Counted from the stretch's first letter, positions 1-8,533 are shown. The stretch: 64,000 nucleotides of DNA from Shouchella patagoniensis (GCF_002019705.1 NZ_KV917377.1:2230565-2294564), one strand, 5' to 3'. Numbers and translations: made by a program. The notes: generated by a model not told the origin, from the letters alone.

Positions 1-1
1 A

Positions 2-103
2 TCTTTAAAAAGTTGGGGTTATGAAGTCACAGAAATAGCCGTCAACTACGAATTTCAAATAAATGCAAATTCAATGTTGAAAGTAAGGAAGTTGACGAGA
101 TAA
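2..103 (+). CDS. C-terminal tail of an unidentified protein (partial)
   Basis: An open frame runs in from the left edge and stops at TAA 101-103, giving 33 residues. The tail mixes hydrophobic and basic residues and ends in LRKLTR-like charge. It is too short to assign to a family. About 200 bases of AT-rich DNA with no obvious hairpin separate it from the next gene. Confidence 0.3.
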   Translation, partial: SLKSWGYEVTEIAVNYEFQINANSMLKVRKLTR

Positions 104-312
104 GAAAGACTCAATAAAGAGCTAGTAAGCACGTTAATTATTTCCTGATTTCTATAAAAACAAATTAAATTAGCATCTAAAAGAGTAGTTCCAAGCTGCT
201 CATGCTTTAAATGAGATATCTCTCTTTAACTAATCGTTTGCTACTCTTAAAAAAATGGTGCCGATTATTAATAGTATGTAAATGTACAAATAAAATATAA
301 AGGAGAAATGAA

Positions 313-1194
313 ATGGAAGTATTTGTGCAGCATATTGATGCATTTAGTTCAGTTCCAAACAAAGGGAACCCAGCTGGTGTAGTGCTTGATGGAGATAATT
401 ACACTGAATTACAAATGCTAGAGATAGCAAAGAAAGTGGGATTCAATGAAACTGTATTTGTAGTCGCATCAGAAATCGCTGACTTTAGATTCAGATACTT
501 TACTCCAGGTCATGAGAATAACCTTTGTGGTCATGCAACTATGGGGGCTATCTATGCATTAAAGATGAATGGGGATTTGAAATCCGACGAAATAGCAATC
601 GAAACAAATGTAGGCGTTCTACCTTTAGTAATAGAATGTTCTAGTATAAAAATGAAACAAGCTAAACCTACATTTAAAGAATTTCGGGGCTCGAGATTAG
701 AGTTAGCGAAATCAATCGGATTGTCCGAAAAAGAATTACATCCTGATTACCCTATTATGTATGGGAGTACCGGAATTTGGACGTTAATTATTCCAATAAA
801 AAAGCTATCGAGTTTTGTGAAAATGAATCCTCAAACCGACACATTCCCAGAAGTTTTAAATGAAATGCCAAGGGCTTCTCTACATCCTTTTTGTTTTGAA
901 GTAAGAGATAAAGAAAGCTTTATGCATGGTAGACACTTCTCTTCCCCCTATTCAGGTACGATTGAAGATGCCGTAACAGGAACCGCATCTGGTGTAATGG
1001 GAGCTTATTATCAAAAATTTGTACATAGAGAAATACAATTACCTTCAACCCTTATTGTTGAACAAGGACATGAAATGAATAAAGATGGAAAGGTATATGT
1101 ACATTTGGAAGGTCAACGTGATGAATTAGATGTATATATCTCTGGAAACGCAGTTCATGTTAAAGAATTTATGGTAGAGCTGAATGAAATGTAA
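313..1194 (+). CDS. PhzF-family isomerase/epimerase
   Basis: This 293-residue protein has the full PhzF length. The N-terminal half shows the family's catalytic region GFNETVFV with Glu46 in the expected acid-base position, followed by FTPGHENNLCGHAT. The C-terminal half carries the glycine-rich DAVTGTASGVMGAYY motif. PhzF proteins fold as two diaminopimelate-epimerase-like halves. Phenazine genes are absent here, so the substrate is unknown and this is one of the many orphan PhzF homologues. A good ribosome-binding site (AAAGGAG) lies 7 bases before the ATG. The gene stands alone and faces the zinc cluster. It is cytoplasmic, with no signal peptide. Confidence 0.85.
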   Translation: MEVFVQHIDAFSSVPNKGNPAGVVLDGDNYTELQMLEIAKKVGFNETVFVVASEIADFRFRYFTPGHENNLCGHATMGAIYALKMNGDLKSDEIAIETNVGVLPLVIECSSIKMKQAKPTFKEFRGSRLELAKSIGLSEKELHPDYPIMYGSTGIWTLIIPIKKLSSFVKMNPQTDTFPEVLNEMPRASLHPFCFEVRDKESFMHGRHFSSPYSGTIEDAVTGTASGVMGAYYQKFVHREIQLPSTLIVEQGHEMNKDGKVYVHLEGQRDELDVYISGNAVHVKEFMVELNEM

Positions 1195-1379
1195 CAATTG
1201 ATTACGACTGGTCTGCGGTACTTTATTGTAATAAAGGTTTGCAATTCCTCTTCGAATACATTAAAGAGTTTTCCATAAACGGTGGCCTACTTACACCTAA
1301 GCCCTAAAAAATCCCTTTCCAACAAGGATTGGTTCTTATTCATGACTCCAATCTTCCATTAAAACGTTCATTTTCATAG

Positions 1380-1437
1380 AAAAACCAAACAAGCTTGCTG
1401 CTTTTTCTACGTTTCTAGAAAAACAGCAAACTTGTTG
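1380..1437 (-). terminator. Intrinsic terminator downstream of the folE2 relic
   Basis: A long inverted repeat (arms about 1388-1408 and 1417-1436) forms a stem of roughly 20 pairs. On the minus strand it is followed by GGTTTTTC. It begins just after the TAA at 1440-1442, so it fits as the original folE2 terminator. Confidence 0.65.
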
Positions 1438-1439
1438 TC

Positions 1440-2001
1440 TTATGAATGGTAATAGCTTAGCACTTCTTTCCAATCTGCTGGTTTCCCGTTCGCACGGTGC
1501 TCAGTTTGGAGACTTATTAAGAAGATAACTTATGACTTTCTATTGATTCATTATGTAAAACAAGTAATCATCTGATGGGCGCTCATTTCACCCTGATCAA
1601 TAAGCTCTAAATTACGTATAGAATCCAGAACCGACTCTCCTGTTGTAAGTAAGAATTTTTTGCAAAACCTTTAAGTCCGTAGGGCAAAGTGTTGTTACCA
1701 TACATGATAAAGAAAATTCCTTAGACAACCCCGTTTCTTTATTATAATTTAGAAAGATCTCTGCCTGAGAATGATTTATTGCAGCAAGTGTAGTGAACGG
1801 TGCCTTTCGTTCATAGAACCAAGGAAAAGATCACGAATAGTAATTTCATCCTGCTACACCTACAAGATCCACATCGAACAAAAAATCTTTCTCTTCAATT
1901 TGAATGTCGGACATTTGTTATTTTCAGTTAGCTTATATTTTTCCGGATTTTACTAAAAGAAATAGTTTATGACGCTCTTCTTTTCGCGGTAAGAATTCCA
2001 T
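1440..2001 (-). pseudogene. folE2: Decayed folE2 (zinc-independent GTP cyclohydrolase IB)
   Basis: Reading the minus strand from ATG 2001, successive fragments match the FolE2 family in the right order. They are MEFLPRKEER (family start xxLPxREER), then KDFLFDVDLVGVAG, then FPWFYERKAP, then SCMVTTLCP, then a C-terminal ESIESH stretch near 1525. Several stops and frame changes lie between them. About 100 codons are missing between the VGVAG and FPWF segments, and the TLCPC catalytic region reads TLCPT. FolE2 makes the first folate intermediate without zinc and is a classic Zur-regulon member. It starts 21 bases after the stop of the Fur-family gene, so it was probably the second gene of that operon. 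The last roughly 30 codons before the stop are assigned less securely. Confidence 0.72.
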
Positions 2002-2022
2002 ACATCTCTACCCTCTGTTTCC

Positions 2023-2457
2023 TTATAATGTGTGTGCCTCATGACAACCTTGACAAATTCCTCGCAACTCGTAGCTTAAATCTACAAGGCGAAATCCAGT
2101 GTCGTTTAATACAGCTTTTCTCAATGTTTCTGAATGCGATAGATAATGCAAATCCTTTATCCCCCCACATTTATCACAGACAATGTGACAATGCGGAGCT
2201 TCGGTAGCCATTTCGTACTTAGCTGGAACTTTTTGATAACGTATTGCACGAATTAGTTCTACTTTTTCTAAAAGATCAAGGTTCGCATAAACATTTGCCA
2301 AGCTATTGCTTAAACGTCGATTCACTAAGTCTTTATATATCTCCATTGCTGTCGGATGATTTCTATTCTTAAGTATATATTGCAGAATCGCTTTTCTTTG
2401 AGTTGTACATCGAACCCCCTCGCTCTCTAAAAAACGAATACATTGATTAAAGTCCAA
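2023..2457 (-). CDS. zur: Fur-family metal-responsive repressor, probable Zur
   Basis: This is a 144-residue Fur/PerR/Zur protein. It has an N-terminal winged helix (recognition region around SNSLANVYANL), a hinge, and a dimerisation domain with two structural-zinc CxxC pairs (CDKCGG and CQGC). Overall it resembles PerR, including H-x-H and a later Asp in KDLHY. However, the ligand before the H-x-H is Glu with Fur-type spacing (E-x6-H-x-H) rather than the PerR Asp needed for peroxide sensing. A Zur-type box lies 84 bases upstream, zinc-uptake genes are divergent, and a folE2 relic is downstream. These support a zinc role. A Fur or PerR paralogue cannot be excluded from sequence alone. Confidence 0.75.
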   Translation of the reverse strand: MDFNQCIRFLESEGVRCTTQRKAILQYILKNRNHPTAMEIYKDLVNRRLSNSLANVYANLDLLEKVELIRAIRYQKVPAKYEMATEAPHCHIVCDKCGGIKDLHYLSHSETLRKAVLNDTGFRLVDLSYELRGICQGCHEAHTL

Positions 2458-2540
2458 TATATCACCGCCATTACATTGTGGACTACTCCTTTATGTAAAT
2501 GTTCTTATAAATTGTAATCTGCTTTACTTGCATACACAAA

Positions 2541-2555
2541 TCGTAATCATTACGC
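2541..2555. promoter_or_regulatory. Zur box upstream of the Fur-family gene
   Basis: TCGTAATCATTACGC matches the B. subtilis-type 7-1-7 Zur palindrome TCGTAATNATTACGA with one mismatch. It lies 84 bases before the start of the leftward regulator gene, suggesting autoregulation. Confidence 0.75.
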
Positions 2556-2711
2556 TTTGATTATATGATAGTTATCCTACTCAAAGCAAGCAAATTAAAA
2601 ATAGGGTTTAATATCCTTTTTCTAACTTGATTGACTTCTGTAATTCTAATCGAATAGCTATAACATTTTAAAAAATTATTTATAATTCAAAAAAGCTCCG
2701 CAAAATGAATC

Positions 2712-2760
2712 TTGACAATTCACTAAAGTCCGTATAATCTTTAAAACGTAATCATTCCGA
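2712..2760 (+). promoter_or_regulatory. Promoter with overlapping Zur box for the zinc-uptake genes
   Basis: A -35 TTGACA (2712-2717) and a -10 TATAAT (2733-2738) with a short 15-base spacer precede ACGTAATCATTCCGA (2746-2760). That is a Zur-type half-palindromic box over the likely transcription start. A repressor bound here would block transcription of the ZinT-like gene and probably of the transporter behind it. Confidence 0.75.
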
Positions 2761-2790
2761 TTAACAACAAAAAGGAAAGGGAGAATAGAT

Positions 2791-3765
2791 TTGAAGAAAT
2801 CATTTTTATTAGCAAGTCTACTGGTTTCAGTCATCACTTTAGCAGCTTGTCAAGATTCAGAAGAAGGAACAACTGCTAATGACAATTCATCAGATAATTC
2901 CAATGAAACGCAAGAAACAGAAGTAATCGAGTCAGCAGAAATTGAGGTAGAAGGTTTAGGTGATCATTATCATACGGGCGACACGATAGAATTAACTGCT
3001 GTACTCAATGAAGATGTCGATTATGATCACTGGCATTGGTACACAAAGGAAAGTGAACAAACTGAATGGGACGTTTCCTCTGGTCAACAGGGTGAAACTT
3101 TTATTGAAGAAGCAACCACAAATGGTTTAGAAATTAAAGCCACACTTTATGATGATGATCATGAAGTATATGCAGAATCCGAACCAGTTACTATTGTCAT
3201 TGATGATCACCATGGTCATGATGAAGAAAGTAAACAGATTTATAAAGGTTACTTCGAAGATGACCAAGTAGGAGATCGTGAATTATCGGATTGGGAAGGA
3301 GATTGGCAATCAGTTTACCCTTACCTTTTAGATGGTGACCTAGACGAAGTCTTTGAACATAAAGCAGAAGAAGGCGATATGACAGCAGAAGAATACAAAG
3401 AATACTATTCAAACGGGTATGAAACAGATGTAGAACGTATCATTATTGAAGATGGCCATGTAACTTTCTTCCGTGATGGACAAGAATTTTCAGGAGACTA
3501 TGAATACGACGGATACGAAATTCTTACTTACGAAGCCGGTAATCGTGGCGTGCGCTTTATTTATACATTAGTAGATGAAACAGATGATATGCCGCAATAC
3601 ATTCAATTCAGTGACCACTTAATTTCTCCTACAGACTCTAGCCACTATCATTTATATTGGGGAGATGATCGTGAAGAATTATTAGATGAGGTCACTCATT
3701 GGCCAACTTATTATCCTTCTAATTTAGACGCAGACGGTATAGTTCGTGACCAATTAGCACACTAA
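2791..3765 (+). CDS. ZinT-like zinc-binding lipoprotein with a His-rich module
   Basis: This 324-residue lipoprotein starts at TTG 2791, which has GGAAAGGGAG upstream. The signal peptide ends in the lipobox LAAC (Cys about 20). After an acidic linker comes a module of about 90 residues (about 50-140) with DHYHTGD, DHWHWY and a DDHHGHD end. Residues from about 150 form a ZinT/YodA domain (YKGYFEDDQVGDRELSDWEG at its start, HWPTYYPS near the end), the periplasmic zinc-trap fold. In streptococcal AdcA, ZinT is fused to the transporter's binding protein. Here it is a separate, co-transcribed gene that shares the extra module with its neighbour. It probably captures zinc outside the membrane and passes it to ZnuA. 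Confidence 0.85.
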   Translation: MKKSFLLASLLVSVITLAACQDSEEGTTANDNSSDNSNETQETEVIESAEIEVEGLGDHYHTGDTIELTAVLNEDVDYDHWHWYTKESEQTEWDVSSGQQGETFIEEATTNGLEIKATLYDDDHEVYAESEPVTIVIDDHHGHDEESKQIYKGYFEDDQVGDRELSDWEGDWQSVYPYLLDGDLDEVFEHKAEEGDMTAEEYKEYYSNGYETDVERIIIEDGHVTFFRDGQEFSGDYEYDGYEILTYEAGNRGVRFIYTLVDETDDMPQYIQFSDHLISPTDSSHYHLYWGDDREELLDEVTHWPTYYPSNLDADGIVRDQLAH

Positions 3766-3771
3766 AAACTA

Positions 3772-3802
3772 GGAGAAGAGAAGCCCGATGCTTTTCTTCT
3801 CC
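3772..3802 (+). terminator. Hairpin between the ZinT-like gene and znuA (partial terminator)
   Basis: Arms GGAGAAGAGAAGC and GCTTTTCTTCTCC form a strong stem, followed by CTACTTTCGTTTT. The T-tract is weak, so it may trim or stabilise the upstream message and lower expression of the transporter relative to the ZinT-like protein. Confidence 0.5.
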
Positions 3803-3840
3803 CTACTTTCGTTTTACTTGTAAAAAAGGAGGAGTTAAAA

Positions 3841-5418
3841 ATGAAGCGAAAAATGTTCCAAACTCTATTAGTAAGTTCCACTACAATAACAGTTCTTTTC
3901 GGTTGTCAGTCACAAGATACACAGGATACGGACACTAATAACGAAGAAGCTAACATTTCTGTTGTAGCTTCTTTTTTACCAATTTATGAATTTACTAAAC
4001 AAGTAGCTGGTGATCGAGCAGAAGTTCAACTTATGGTCTCCCAAGGACAGGATGCTCATCATTATGAGCCTAGTGCGCAGGACTTGGCAGCTTTGAACGA
4101 AGCCGACGTTTTTGTCTATAGCAGTGAGGAAATGGAGTTTTGGGTCGGAAGTTTATTTAATACTTTAGAAAATGACGATCTTATTATCGCAAGGTCTGCA
4201 GATGGGCTTAATCAAGCGGAGCATGAGAGTCACTCACATGGGGAGGAGATGAATCAAGCAGAATCTGGTAGCGTACAAATAGAAGGCGTGGCTGATCATT
4301 ATCATACTGGAGATGATATTGAGTTAACAGCGGAGTTAACAGGAGATGAAAATTATGACCACTGGCATTGGTACGAACGAGAAAATGCTAATGAAGAATG
4401 GATAGCTGTTTCTGGGCAATTCTCGGAAACTTTTACTCTTGAAGCCCCAGAAGAGAGTTTCGAAATTCAAGCAGTTATTTATGATAATAATCATAATGTC
4501 TATGCCGAATCTGAACCAGTAGAAATCAACATCGATAATCATGATAGCCATGAGCACAATCATGAAAATGATAACCATGATGATTCTCAAGAAGATCATA
4601 GTCAGTCAGAATCTGAAGAGGATATTGAGATTATTGGCTTAGCAGACCATTATCATACAGGTGATGTTGTTACACTTGTTGCAGAGCTTAATGAGCAGAC
4701 AGATTATGAACACTGGCATTGGTTTATAAGAGAAGATACTGATCAAGAATGGGAAGCTGCATTAGATCAAAACACCGATCATTTTGAATACAAAACAACA
4801 GGAGAAAGCTTCGAAGTAAAGGCTGTGCTTTACGACGATGATCATAATGTCCATGCAGAATCAAGTTCTGTTTCTGTATTAATTGATGACCACGAAGATC
4901 AAGATCCTCATATTTGGCTTGACCCGGTTCTGGCACAAGATCAGGTCATTGCTATTCGTGATGCTTTAATTGAAGCCGACCCAGATGGAACGAAAATTTA
5001 TGAAGAAAACGCAGAAGCTTTTGTGGAAGAACTCAAGGCTTTAGATGAAGATTTCCAGACCACATTGGAAGATGCAGAACGCCGTGTCTTTGTCGTACAG
5101 CATCAAGCTTTTGGCTACCTTGCAGATCGCTATGATTTAGAACAAATTGCAATCGGAGGGCTATCTACTGAAGTCGAACCAAGTCCATCCCGAATGGCGG
5201 AAATTGGCGAGCTAGTTAAAGAAAATGATGTGCCTGTTATCTATTACCAACAAGGGGCTAGCTCATCCATCGCTCAAACTGTTGCTACAGAGACAGGGAC
5301 AGAAACAGCTGTATTGTATGATCTAGAAGTACTCTCTGAAGAATTAATTGCCAATGATTTAGGTTATTTGGAAGCGATGCGCCATAATCTAGAAGCATTG
5401 CAAACCAGCATCTACTAA
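3841..5418 (+). CDS. znuA: Zinc ABC transporter substrate-binding lipoprotein with two inserted His-rich modules
   Basis: This 525-residue protein is a cluster A-I metal-binding protein of the ZnuA/AdcA family. The lipobox is LFGC. Zinc-ligand regions are visible at AHHYEPS, DPHIWLDP and VQHQAFGYLA, with a C-terminal acidic ligand region near VLYDLE. It is about 200 residues longer than usual. The loop that is a simple His-rich stretch in most relatives is replaced by two copies (about 140-235 and 260-355) of the DHYHTGD...HWHW module also found in the ZinT-like neighbour. The copies are joined by a linker rich in His and Asp. There is no ZinT domain. The gene is followed by znuC and znuB. 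Confidence 0.9.
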   Translation: MKRKMFQTLLVSSTTITVLFGCQSQDTQDTDTNNEEANISVVASFLPIYEFTKQVAGDRAEVQLMVSQGQDAHHYEPSAQDLAALNEADVFVYSSEEMEFWVGSLFNTLENDDLIIARSADGLNQAEHESHSHGEEMNQAESGSVQIEGVADHYHTGDDIELTAELTGDENYDHWHWYERENANEEWIAVSGQFSETFTLEAPEESFEIQAVIYDNNHNVYAESEPVEINIDNHDSHEHNHENDNHDDSQEDHSQSESEEDIEIIGLADHYHTGDVVTLVAELNEQTDYEHWHWFIREDTDQEWEAALDQNTDHFEYKTTGESFEVKAVLYDDDHNVHAESSSVSVLIDDHEDQDPHIWLDPVLAQDQVIAIRDALIEADPDGTKIYEENAEAFVEELKALDEDFQTTLEDAERRVFVVQHQAFGYLADRYDLEQIAIGGLSTEVEPSPSRMAEIGELVKENDVPVIYYQQGASSSIAQTVATETGTETAVLYDLEVLSEELIANDLGYLEAMRHNLEALQTSIY

Positions 5419-5624
5419 ATAATGAGGAGGAAAAGGCTCTATAAATTTTGGGTACCACTACTTTATTGGTGGTTTGCCCAGGTTATCACAGAGTTAATGA
5501 CCATTACCGGCTAACTAGCTTCTTCATTTATTTATTGAAGTGGAAGTTTCAGCAAGGTGATAAATTTTATAGAGTTTCTTCTCCCTTCCCAAAAAATAAC
5601 AGAAATAGAAAGGTCGATTTATGC

Positions 5625-6341
5625 ATGTACTACATTAAAGTAGATGATCTTGCTTTTCATTATGAAAAGGAACTTGTCTTATCAAATATTTCATTCGAAT
5701 TAAATCCAGGGGACTTTGTGATGCTAACTGGCGAGAATGGAGCTGCAAAAACCACTTTAATACGTAATATCTTAGGATTACTTAAACCCTCAATCGGACA
5801 AGTTAGCTTGTCGTCAAAAAACCGCTATGGAAAGAAACTAGTAGTTGGATATGTCCCTCAACAAGTGGCTTCGTTTAATGTTGGCTTTCCCAGTACTGTA
5901 TTGGAACTAGTCCAGTCTGGACGTTATCAAAGAGACAAATGGTTTACAAAACTAACTAATGAAGACAAAGAGCAAGTCAGACGCTCCCTTGAATCGGTAG
6001 GGATGTGGGAAATGCGCTATAAAATGATCGGCGAATTATCGGGCGGACAAAAACAGCGTATCTCAATAGCACGTGTATTTGCTACTGATCCAGATTTATT
6101 TATATTAGATGAACCAACAACCGGAATGGATAGCCAATCACGTGAGGAATTTTATAAATTGCTAAGACATAACTGCGATAAGCATGGAAAAGCTATTCTA
6201 ATGGTGTCTCACGATCATGGCGAACTCCGGAATTATGTTAATAAACATATTGAACTCGTACGGAAGGAGGGATTGCCTTGGAGATGTTTCTCTATGGATT
6301 CATGCAAAGAGCTTTCCAAGCCTCGCTTCTCATTTCATTGA
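5625..6341 (+). CDS. znuC: Zinc ABC transporter ATP-binding protein
   Basis: With ATG 5625 the product is 238 residues, the normal AdcC/ZnuC size. The reading frame stays open upstream but that stretch has no family similarity. The Walker A is GENGAAKTT (about 36-44), with the Ala typical of the streptococcal AdcC type, so it is not a defect. LSGGQKQR lies at about 138-145, Walker B FILDEP follows, and a switch His is in SHDHGE. AAAGG lies 11 bases before the start. The 3' end overlaps the permease gene by 64 bases, indicating translational coupling. The 200 bases between znuA and this start hold no recognisable gene. Confidence 0.88.
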   Translation: MYYIKVDDLAFHYEKELVLSNISFELNPGDFVMLTGENGAAKTTLIRNILGLLKPSIGQVSLSSKNRYGKKLVVGYVPQQVASFNVGFPSTVLELVQSGRYQRDKWFTKLTNEDKEQVRRSLESVGMWEMRYKMIGELSGGQKQRISIARVFATDPDLFILDEPTTGMDSQSREEFYKLLRHNCDKHGKAILMVSHDHGELRNYVNKHIELVRKEGLPWRCFSMDSCKELSKPRFSFH

Positions 6342-7120
6342 TTGCGCCCTTGTTAGGATTATTCCTCATATTACGCCGGCAGTCACTTATGGCAGACACG
6401 CTGGCACATGTTTCCTTAGCCGGTGTAGCGTTAGGATTATTAGTCAATATCAACCCTACATGGACTAATATTTTAATGGTAATAGTAATTGCAGTTCTAT
6501 TGGAATTTTTGCGTATGTTATATCGGACATATTCTGAAGTCTCTATTGCCATTCTAATGTCAGCCGGAATGGCCTTAGCTTTGTTTCTAATGAGTTTGAA
6601 CCAAGGCGGTACAACACTGAATATCAACCAATTTCTTTTCGGTTCCATCGTTACAATTAGTACACAACAAATATGGATGCTGTGCATATTGACTGGTATA
6701 ATTTTGTCCTTATACTTCATATTTCGTAAGGCAATGTACGTACTGGTTTTTGATGAGGATACGGCTTTTACAGCTGGGTTACCAATAAAAACTATGTCTA
6801 TTTTGTTTAATGTGTTAACGGGGGTAACCATAGCTATTATCATGCCCATTGTTGGGGCGTTATTAGTGTCGGCAATTTTAATTTTACCTGCAGCGATTTC
6901 TATGCGCTTGAGTAAAAGCTTTGCACGCACAATTTTAATAGGAATTCCAATTGCAGCAACAGGCATGTTAAGCGGGTTAGTTACTTCATATGAGTATGGT
7001 ACACCACCAGGAGCAACAATTACTTTAATTTTAATTACTATATTTGGAATTACTATTTCTTTAAAAAAACTAGCAAAGTTATTCAAGGTCAAAGGAAGTC
7101 CTTATAGAAGACAAACTTGA
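6278..7120 (+). CDS. znuB: Zinc ABC transporter permease
   Basis: This 280-residue polytopic ABC-3 family permease has about eight hydrophobic segments. The conserved core includes the DTLAHVSLAGVALG region, VGALLVSAILILPA and GTPPGATITL. Translation starts at TTG 6278, placed 7 bases after a strong GGAAGGAGG inside the end of znuC. It completes the znuACB importer and is the last gene of the zinc operon. After the stop there is an inverted repeat at about 7215-7262 without a T-tract. Confidence 0.9.
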   Translation: MEMFLYGFMQRAFQASLLISLIAPLLGLFLILRRQSLMADTLAHVSLAGVALGLLVNINPTWTNILMVIVIAVLLEFLRMLYRTYSEVSIAILMSAGMALALFLMSLNQGGTTLNINQFLFGSIVTISTQQIWMLCILTGIILSLYFIFRKAMYVLVFDEDTAFTAGLPIKTMSILFNVLTGVTIAIIMPIVGALLVSAILILPAAISMRLSKSFARTILIGIPIAATGMLSGLVTSYEYGTPPGATITLILITIFGITISLKKLAKLFKVKGSPYRRQT

Positions 7121-7356
7121 ATGATTCGGAGAGCATCTTGATGAACTATTGATATTTAAAAAAATTAAATGCAGAAACGAACTACTCCACATAGAATTTT
7201 GTTTTCTAATTCACAGCTATGAATACAGCCTAATTTGCCACCTTCCAGATGTATTCGTAGCTGGTTCTCCTTGCTGATATACTCCGCAGCTACACTTCTG
7301 ACACTTTTAATAGACTCTTAGTAAATAGAAATAACAATAAGTGAGGTGCGGTATTT

Positions 7357-7727
7357 ATGTTATCTGCTATTAAACAATCTGAGGACTTATCCTACCAGAG
7401 GCCACCTGGGGATTTTTCTTATTTCAAGGGTTGGCTGCATTGGAGCATCCTGAACTAAGAGGTCTGGATTATAAAGTATTATTTATACTTTTAAAAGAGA
7501 TGAAAAGCGACAATATATCTTATATGAAACAAGTAGAGGTTTCTAATGAACTAAAGAGCCATAGGAGTAATATTTCGAAGTCAGTTAAGCGATTAACAGC
7601 TCACCAATTTATACTTAAGGTGCATAATGGTTACATGATAAATCCTTACTTTTTTTACGGAGGACCATATTCTACATTAATCGCTAAGAGAGAATTATTC
7701 AATGAATTGTTAAAAGGAAAAAATTAA
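7357..7727 (+). pseudogene. RepL-like winged-helix replication protein, frameshifted
   Basis: ATG 7357 after GTGAGGTG opens a frame that reads to FSYFKG, then must shift near 7430 to continue as LAALEHPELRGLDYKVLFILL. The shifted frame runs to the stop at 7725-7727 and gives a winged helix with SHRSNISKSVKRL as recognition helix and NPYFFYGG near the end. This layout resembles firmicute plasmid RepL-type proteins or related phage regulators. The shifted frame could also be translated alone from TTG 7431, but no ribosome-binding site supports that. It is probably a relic of a mobile element. Confidence 0.6.
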
Positions 7728-7770
7728 ATTGAGATACATTGATTGAGGTACGTATTATGAATCAAAAAGT

Positions 7771-7932
7771 TTATTTTTTATCAGTTTGAGTGACGTTTAT
7801 TATTTCACTAATTTTGTCTGGTATCATAACTACCTTAGTACTTAAGTCTACTGGTCTAAATGATTCATCTATGCACGCATCCCAGTGTACAAATTCGAAT
7901 GGTGCCCCCCTATCTTTCCTTTCTTTCTTCAT
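7771..7932 (-). CDS. Small unknown protein (53 aa)
   Basis: ATG 7932 follows a strong TAGGAGGTG at 6 bases spacing. The frame encodes 53 residues with a basic start (MKKERKDRG), a central FEFVHWDACIDESFRP region with one Cys and one Trp, and a TDKK end. It has no membrane segment and no family I recognise. It lies in the intergenic space between the RepL-like relic and a small membrane protein, in accessory DNA. The ribosome-binding site and balanced composition argue for a real gene. Confidence 0.55.
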   Translation of the reverse strand: MKKERKDRGAPFEFVHWDACIDESFRPVDLSTKVVMIPDKISEIINVTQTDKK

Positions 7933-8145
7933 TGCACCTCCTATCTAACAAAACAGAATAATTTAAATAATAATTATGTTTCAAGCTAACGACTAAAGGC
8001 TAATAGAAAAATAGAGGTAATTTGATTTGCTAGTTCTAACATGTATTAAGAATGAGGGTGCCCTTCCCCCGGGGCCCCTTTTCTGTCTGAATCGATGAAA
8101 GAAAATCAGTTAATCGCAATGACAACATAAAGGAGAGCCTTTTAA

Positions 8146-8415
8146 ATGAAAAGTAGTAAACTTCACCTCACGTTTGTCTTTATCCTGTTTGCAGTTGTAG
8201 GTTCTTTACTTACAGGGTTTGCGGGTACTGGTTTACTTTATTTAATACGAACGGTTTGGTATGAAGAATTGTTTAAATCCATTTCCTATCTAGCAGCTTT
8301 CGTTATTGCAGCCGTACCAGGATTGATTGGATCGCTATATTGGACATACTTTTTTATTAAGAAAGAACGTAGAGAAACCAAACATTTAAAAAGTGAGAAC
8401 CGCTCGTATCAATAA
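8146..8415 (+). CDS. Small membrane protein (89 aa), unknown function
   Basis: The 89-residue product has two hydrophobic segments (about 9-32 and 44-70) separated by a short charged loop. Its C-terminal tail is strongly basic and hydrophilic (KKERRETKH). AAGGAGAG precedes the ATG at 7-8 bases. I recognise no family. It stands alone and converges on the phage-like block, sharing the terminator at 8534-8574. Confidence 0.6.
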   Translation: MKSSKLHLTFVFILFAVVGSLLTGFAGTGLLYLIRTVWYEELFKSISYLAAFVIAAVPGLIGSLYWTYFFIKKERRETKHLKSENRSYQ

Positions 8416-8533
8416 GTGGAATGATGAACCTGTTTCATGAATCTAATTTTCTCTCTCTTACTCCTAAAAGAAAGACTAGTTGAGAGCGAATGACGATCTC
8501 CCCTCTCCTTTGGTCTCCACACATATAAAAACG

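Noticed and set aside
1771-1956. A 61-codon rightward open frame
   Set aside because: It has no ribosome-binding site and Cys/Ser-rich composition, and the opposite strand is clearly a decayed folE2.
5448-5624. N-terminal extension of the zinc ATPase reading frame
   Set aside because: It has no similarity to ABC ATPases, and the ATG at 5625 gives the normal family length. The extension is probably untranslated spacer.
5735-5762. Walker A with Ala in GENGAAKTT, suspected ATPase defect
   Set aside because: AdcC-type zinc transporter ATPases of other firmicutes have the same GENGAAKTT sequence, so it is a family feature.
6292-7092. A 266-codon frame antisense to the zinc permease
   Set aside because: It is a shadow of the membrane protein: hydrophobic codons read backwards, with no ribosome-binding site. 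The permease frame has clear family motifs.
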